64,000 nt of DNA, taken from assembly GCA_029855935.1 (NCBI GenBank), contig JAGSHN010000004.1:62001-126000 (forward strand). Reading direction: 5' to 3'. Positions within the stretch are counted from its first letter, which is position 1; each line of letters opens with the position of its first letter. The position numbers were made by a program, and so were the translations under genes. The notes under the pieces are model-generated. The model was not told where the DNA came from. It saw only the letters and a list, made by a program, of their open reading frames with translations, and did no database searches. Shown in pieces: positions 60,320-64,000 of the stretch. This DNA comes from Candidatus Thorarchaeota archaeon. Lineage in GTDB: Archaea > Asgardarchaeota > Thorarchaeia > Thorarchaeales > Thorarchaeaceae.

Positions 60320-61084
60320 TCATCGGACGAGATTGTCGCCAGCAAGAAAGATACGCTGCATAGCACCGTAGAGATGGCCAATGCCAGTCATCTGCTTTGC
60401 AGATACTGGAAGAAGGACGGGGCCGCCTCCTAGGTCCTGTAGCATCCTCAGAATTGCTGTGGCATACTCCCTGTTAAGCCCTCTCGAAGACTCCAGCAAT
60501 GCCTCCTCCAGGACATACGGATCCTCAGACCAAGACACTATCTCTTCGACTTTGTCATCTGACAGGATGTCAGACTTGCTTAACAGGTTGAGCTGGGGCA
60601 ACCCAAAACGGAGATTGATAGACAGGCCCAGCAGCATCGATGATAGATATCCCTCGGGAGTGCGGGCAATATTGGCATCAAGAAGATGCAGTGTGAGAGA
60701 TGGCTCACGCTCGGCAATGGACGACACCATCAGAGGGCCAGAGTTGCGATAGGCGAACAGCTCCATCTGGCCCGGACAGTCAACAATCGCGTAGTCCACA
60801 CCCGTTTCAAAGACCTCATCACGTAGGTCCTGCACATGGTTCACAGCCATATCCAATGCGGCCACCAGACCACCATTAGGACCAAGACCGAAAGTGCGGA
60901 CTATCTCGTCATAGTCAACATACTCGCGTATATCCACATCACTGGTATAGGGGGGGCTGTCCACCCCGGGATCCAAGTTCACAATTGCAACGCTCAGCTC
61001 CATTCCGAGGAGCCACTTTTCCAGGGACGCGGTAAGTAGCGACTTTCCCGAACCAGCTGTACCAACCACAAATGTGAAGAACAT
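60320..61084 (-). CDS. GPN-loop GTPase
   Basis: 254 residues. P-loop GTAGSGKS (8-15), the GPN insertion LGPNGGL (67-73), DCPGQMELF and a SKSD-type specificity motif (NLLSKSD) are seen. GPN GTPases form homodimers; eukaryotic relatives assemble RNA polymerase II. It is upstream of the tRNA methyltransferase on the same strand with an intervening 10 nt. Confidence 0.95.
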   Translation of the reverse strand: MFFTFVVGTAGSGKSLLTASLEKWLLGMELSVAIVNLDPGVDSPPYTSDVDIREYVDYDEIVRTFGLGPNGGLVAALDMAVNHVQDLRDEVFETGVDYAIVDCPGQMELFAYRNSGPLMVSSIAEREPSLTLHLLDANIARTPEGYLSSMLLGLSINLRFGLPQLNLLSKSDILSDDKVEEIVSWSEDPYVLEEALLESSRGLNREYATAILRMLQDLGGGPVLLPVSAKQMTGIGHLYGAMQRIFLAGDNLVR

Positions 61085-61192
61085 GGCACTCTGATGGTTT
61101 CAGACCAACAATTCGCTCTTAGATGCTTCGGACCAGACGGCGCTGGCAGTTGGAGAGAAAGGCATAACAGACAGTCGGACTGTGTGACTGCT

Positions 61193-61942
61193 ATGGTGAG
61201 AGGCGAAACGCTCAGGCGCCTTGCCGAGATAATGGCAGGAGACATCTGCTTGGCAGACGAGGATCCAGGAACCGTGATGAAACGATGGCGAGAGCGTTTT
61301 CATGTATCTCAGAAGGACCTTGCAAGGCAACTTGGTGTTTCCCCCTCCGTGATTAGTGACTATGAGAGCGGGCGAAGAAAGTCCCCACGTGTCGAAACCA
61401 TAAAGAGATTTGTCGAGGGTCTCCTTGAGATAGATGCCGCAAACGGTGGGCGTGTCGCAGCGGCAATGGAGAAGCTAGTGACGCCGGCAATCGCATCCGA
61501 CGCGATCCTAGATAGCCGAGAGTTCCGGGTGCCCGTGTTGGCACGGCTCTTTGTCGATTGGCTCAGATGCCGGGTGTTGACACATGCCCCCCTGCTAGAA
61601 AGAGAGATTTATGGCTATACGGCCCTCGACAGCATTAAGGCAATAGTTTCACTTAGCCCTAAGCAACTCCTGAGATTGTATGGAGGCACAACACGTAGAG
61701 CGGCCGTACTCACGAACGTGTCAACGGGCCGGTCTCCGATGGTGGCCATAAAGGCGAGCCAGATAGGAACATCGACAGCTGTGAAACCCGCAGTGGTCAT
61801 ACTACAGGGGGTGAAAGAGCTCGATCCACTGGCTGTCAAGATCGCAGATGGAATTCACGTTCCGCTCTGCGTTTCGGACATTCCAACACAAGAGGAGCTG
61901 GTTCGGCGATTGCGAGGATTTGACCCTATTGAGCGGAGGTAG
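61193..61942 (+). CDS. XRE-family transcription regulator (COG1709-like)
   Basis: About 249 residues from ATG 61193. HTH region: RERFHVSQKDLARQLGVSPS followed by VISDYESGRRKSPR, then a larger C-terminal domain (SRLFVDWLRC-type, YTALDSIKAIVSLSPKQL) typical of archaeal COG1709 regulators. A GGCATAACAG element lies about 25-30 nt upstream, so translation may start close to the transcript end. Open frame continues upstream to 61094. Followed by an HD gene after 5 nt. Confidence 0.82.
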   Translation: MVRGETLRRLAEIMAGDICLADEDPGTVMKRWRERFHVSQKDLARQLGVSPSVISDYESGRRKSPRVETIKRFVEGLLEIDAANGGRVAAAMEKLVTPAIASDAILDSREFRVPVLARLFVDWLRCRVLTHAPLLEREIYGYTALDSIKAIVSLSPKQLLRLYGGTTRRAAVLTNVSTGRSPMVAIKASQIGTSTAVKPAVVILQGVKELDPLAVKIADGIHVPLCVSDIPTQEELVRRLRGFDPIERR

Positions 61943-61947
61943 AAGAA

Positions 61948-63246
61948 TTGTTGGAACAGGCGATTGAAATAAACGACCCTATTCTTGGATTCATAGGAGT
62001 TACCGAGCTCGAAAAGAGAGTTATCGACTCGGAGCCATATCAACGGCTTCGTAGAATCAAGCAACTCTCTGGGGGGCATTTTGTATATCCTACTGCCGAA
62101 CATACGAGATTTGGCCACTGCCTCGGAGCTATGCATCTTGCATCTCGCCTGGGCGAGAAACTGTTGCCACACCTAGGTCTTGGAGATGACGATCTGCAGG
62201 AAGTTCGCGTGGCAAGCCTCCTCCACGACATTGGTCACGGGCCGTTCAGCCACGTCTTTGAGGAAGTTCTACTAGAGCATAGAGGAATGAATCATGAGGA
62301 TATGACCGAGTGGATAATCGAGGAGAGTGTAGTCGGGGATTTATTGAGTGATTTTGGGATAGTGCCCTCTCGAGTTGCTGATTTGGTTCGAGGAAGAAGG
62401 AAGAAGAAAGTGGATGCAGTCTTGGCGGGCATTGTAGCTGGGCAAATCGATGCGGACAAGATGGACTATCTCGTTCGAGATTCCTTCTACTGCGGGGTTA
62501 ATTACGGGCTCATTGACCAAGACAGGCTCTTGGACAATGTTGAGATAGGAGAGGACTATGCTATGGAGTTCTCCCTTGCCACTAGGGGCACCCTAGAGGC
62601 ATTTCTCGTGGCACGCTATGAGATGTTCATGAATGTCTACTACCACAAGACTGTGCGGAGTGTTGAGGTGATGCTCGTCAAGCTGATGACGGCGGCAAAC
62701 GATGTCTTGCAGTTGGTCGACTTTGGGAGCCCTGAGGAGTTTCTGAAACTGGACGACATCTCTGTAGTGTCGAGAATCAGAAAAGTCGATCCATCTGAGT
62801 CCGCCGAGGCGGCGGAAGCCTTGGAGATGGTCAGGCGGTTAGACTCACGCGTCCTCTACAAGCCAGCATTTGAGAAGATCCTTTACACTGGGGACAAGTT
62901 TGTTTCCAAACTGCTCACGAAACGAAAAGTGAGAGAAACCATCGAGGAAGAGATAGCGGAAGAGGCGCATGTCCCACGGGAGGAGGTGATAGTTGATGTT
63001 CCAACACTGCCGTCCGTTCCGCACAACCCCCACCAAGAGGACCCAATGGAGATCTATATTTTCGAGATTGTGGAGGGTGAGAAGAAGCGGAGAAATCTCT
63101 CAGAGTTGTCCAACATAGCAGAGATGATGAAGGGATACCTTGATGTGATACGTGTCTATACACATGCCAAATATAGAAGAAGGGTTGAGCGGGCTGCACG
63201 GGCGGTCTTCAAGGGAGTGCCCGCGAGCGCAGAGATTCATATGTGA
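61948..63246 (+). CDS. HD-domain phosphohydrolase, SAMHD1/dGTPase-like (COG1078)
   Basis: 432 residues. TARFGHC-type HTRFGHCLGAMHL (His 57), LLHDIGHGPFSH (His 93, Asp 94) and QIDADKMDYLVRDSFYCGVNYG are the COG1078 pattern shared with SAMHD1. It probably removes triphosphate from dNTPs. TTG start 5 nt after the XRE regulator. The C-terminal half is acidic and binds probably a regulatory nucleotide, by analogy. Confidence 0.9.
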   Translation: MLEQAIEINDPILGFIGVTELEKRVIDSEPYQRLRRIKQLSGGHFVYPTAEHTRFGHCLGAMHLASRLGEKLLPHLGLGDDDLQEVRVASLLHDIGHGPFSHVFEEVLLEHRGMNHEDMTEWIIEESVVGDLLSDFGIVPSRVADLVRGRRKKKVDAVLAGIVAGQIDADKMDYLVRDSFYCGVNYGLIDQDRLLDNVEIGEDYAMEFSLATRGTLEAFLVARYEMFMNVYYHKTVRSVEVMLVKLMTAANDVLQLVDFGSPEEFLKLDDISVVSRIRKVDPSESAEAAEALEMVRRLDSRVLYKPAFEKILYTGDKFVSKLLTKRKVRETIEEEIAEEAHVPREEVIVDVPTLPSVPHNPHQEDPMEIYIFEIVEGEKKRRNLSELSNIAEMMKGYLDVIRVYTHAKYRRRVERAARAVFKGVPASAEIHM

Positions 63247-63263
63247 TGAGGCGAGCGAGTTTT

Positions 63264-63848
63264 TCAGTCCACGGATGCCTGGGGAAGAATACTGGCACGT
63301 ATCGCATTCTGGAACAGCATCTGAAAGGCCTCCAGAATGTTGGTGCCGTTACGGGCTACGCTCGGGAAAATTGGAACAGCAAGAGGAATCTTCACCGAGG
63401 AACGGAACTCTTGCTCACCAATCGGATTCGGCATATCATACTTGTTCAGTAGTATGACCACTGGGACTATCCTCTCGGCTGAGTCTATCATATCTACAAG
63501 CTCATTCCAGCTAGCGATGTTGTCATCCAGAAGATGCCTCTGTGAGTCGGCCACAAATACCACCCCATCGGTTCCGGTCATAACAACATCGCGAGTCGCA
63601 CGATAGAAGTCTTGACCTGTTGCAGTCCATACATGGGCACTGATACTCCACCCAGAAGATATGGGGATGGAGAGTGTGCCGTAGTCGCAGAACATCGTTC
63701 TGCCAAGAGTGTTCTCGATGGAGCTGAGTCTGTCTGGACAACCCAGCGCCTTGAACAGCCAGCGTACCGATGTCGTCTTTCCACTCATTGCTGGACCAAA
63801 GAAGACAATCTTCAGGCCAATGTTCCGATTTCCATAGTCAACAATCAT
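63264..63848 (-). CDS. MglA-like Ras-superfamily small GTPase
   Basis: 194 residues. G1 GPAMSGKT (18-25), a G3 variant WTATGQ (74-79, Thr in place of Asp as in MglA), VVFVADSQ (96-103), and G4 NKYD (135-138). No C-terminal prenylation Cys. MglA GTPases set polarity in bacteria with MglB/roadblock partners; archaea and Asgards carry similar genes. AGGAGG lies about 10 nt before the ATG. It follows an unknown gene by 14 nt. Confidence 0.88.
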   Translation of the reverse strand: MIVDYGNRNIGLKIVFFGPAMSGKTTSVRWLFKALGCPDRLSSIENTLGRTMFCDYGTLSIPISSGWSISAHVWTATGQDFYRATRDVVMTGTDGVVFVADSQRHLLDDNIASWNELVDMIDSAERIVPVVILLNKYDMPNPIGEQEFRSSVKIPLAVPIFPSVARNGTNILEAFQMLFQNAIRASILPQASVD

Positions 63849-63862
63849 GTCATCTTATCCTC

Positions 63863-64000
63863 CTAAGCGCCCCACATACTATCCACCCACGACCCCAACC
63901 CCAGGAGAGTATCGTCTGTGACGCAATCAGAGAAATCCTCGTGCCACTCAGCACCAATGAAGCGGACAAAACTGGAGAGACCACCAATGTTCCATCCAGC
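63863..64000 (-). CDS. C-terminal end of an unknown protein upstream of the MglA-like gene
   Basis: The frame reads 45 residues then TAG, beginning NIGGLSSFVRFIGAEWHEDF after three residues and ending LLGLGSWVDSMWGA. It runs in from beyond the right edge. The stop lies inside the AGGAGG ribosome-binding site of the MglA-like gene, so the two are probably co-transcribed. I do not recognise the family; a roadblock-type partner would be expected for an MglA but cannot be tested here. Confidence 0.5.
   Translation of the reverse strand, partial: AGWNIGGLSSFVRFIGAEWHEDFSDCVTDDTLLGLGSWVDSMWGA

Noticed and set aside
1-64000. CRISPR arrays, insertion sequences, integrases, prophage or att sites
   Set aside because: No repeated spacer-repeat pattern, transposase, integrase or direct repeats flanking a tRNA were found.

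Overview
The window is archaeal chromosome: ribosomal proteins uL2, uL23, uL4, uL3, eL15, eS1, eS6, eS24, eS30 and eS31, Rpo7 and Spt4, eIF2-gamma, the Nop5/fibrillarin box C/D core, archaeal DnaG, MCM, Hel308, the small subunit of DNA polymerase D, archaeal RNase P proteins, a GPN-loop GTPase and tRNAs with bulge-helix-bulge introns are all present. GTG and TTG starts are common and genes are tightly packed. FtsZ, DNA polymerase D and an MglA-type small GTPase fit a euryarchaeon or an Asgard archaeon (for example a Thorarchaeota-like lineage); I cannot decide between them from this window alone. I see no prophage, insertion sequence, CRISPR array or toxin-rich island; it reads as a core-gene region with a few unusual features.

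Layout. 1-4720 (minus): uL3-uL4-uL23-uL2, preceded by a SPOUT methyltransferase and archease, and ended by a hairpin terminator; beyond it lies a cdrS-ftsZ pair, so the cluster does not continue into uS19. 4816-9900: tRNA-Ser, Elp3, eS30, then PyrK-PyrD. 8665-11050: Nop5-fibrillarin-UPF0216 operon. 11134-17650: HTH regulator, RNase HII, tRNA-Trp (intron), 5S rRNA, DUF1512, a small zinc-ribbon membrane protein, two tandem type II methionine aminopeptidases and a UPF0173 hydrolase. 17650-18397 is the longest gene-free stretch and may hold a structured RNA. 18398-26400: DnaG, a LonB-like ATPase with no protease domain, Pelota, then a minus-strand operon of radical SAM, nucleotidyltransferase and TtuA/Ncs6, and a site-2 protease. 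26580-30365: a long informational run eS6, eIF2-gamma, PIN, Rpo7, Spt4, eS24, eS31. 30964-34430: initiator tRNA-Met with a D-loop intron, then a metallo-cluster locus (DUF134 regulator, DUF5320-like protein, two ferredoxin-MinD ATPases, two NifX-like proteins). 34543-40510: YchF, flavin reductase, phosphoglycerate dehydrogenase, then eL15-COG1325-Rpp1-Pop5, a JAMM protein and an Lrp regulator. 40673-44500: HD hydrolase, FTR1 permease, tRNA-Leu, eS1, MvhD, tRNA-Ser. 44508-56174: sugar-phosphate mutase, PhoU-like protein, DP1, CPBP membrane protease, MCM, Hel308, histone-deacetylase-like amidohydrolase. 56300-64000: tRNA-Pro (intron), ThpR, an AAA ATPase with UPF0200 and UPF0201, Trm-G10 methyltransferase and GPN GTPase, XRE regulator with an HD dNTPase, MglA-like GTPase and the tail of an unknown gene.

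Functionally the window concentrates RNA-modifying and RNA-processing genes (Elp3, TtuA, Trm-G10, ThpR, archease, RNase P proteins, box C/D proteins) and replication genes. The observations I find most worth checking are: rpo7 appears to start at an AUU codon behind a perfect Shine-Dalgarno; rpo7 and eS1 share an identical 18-nt promoter element; the initiator tRNA carries a D-loop intron; and the LonB-like ATPase has a zinc ribbon in place of membrane segments and lacks a protease domain.
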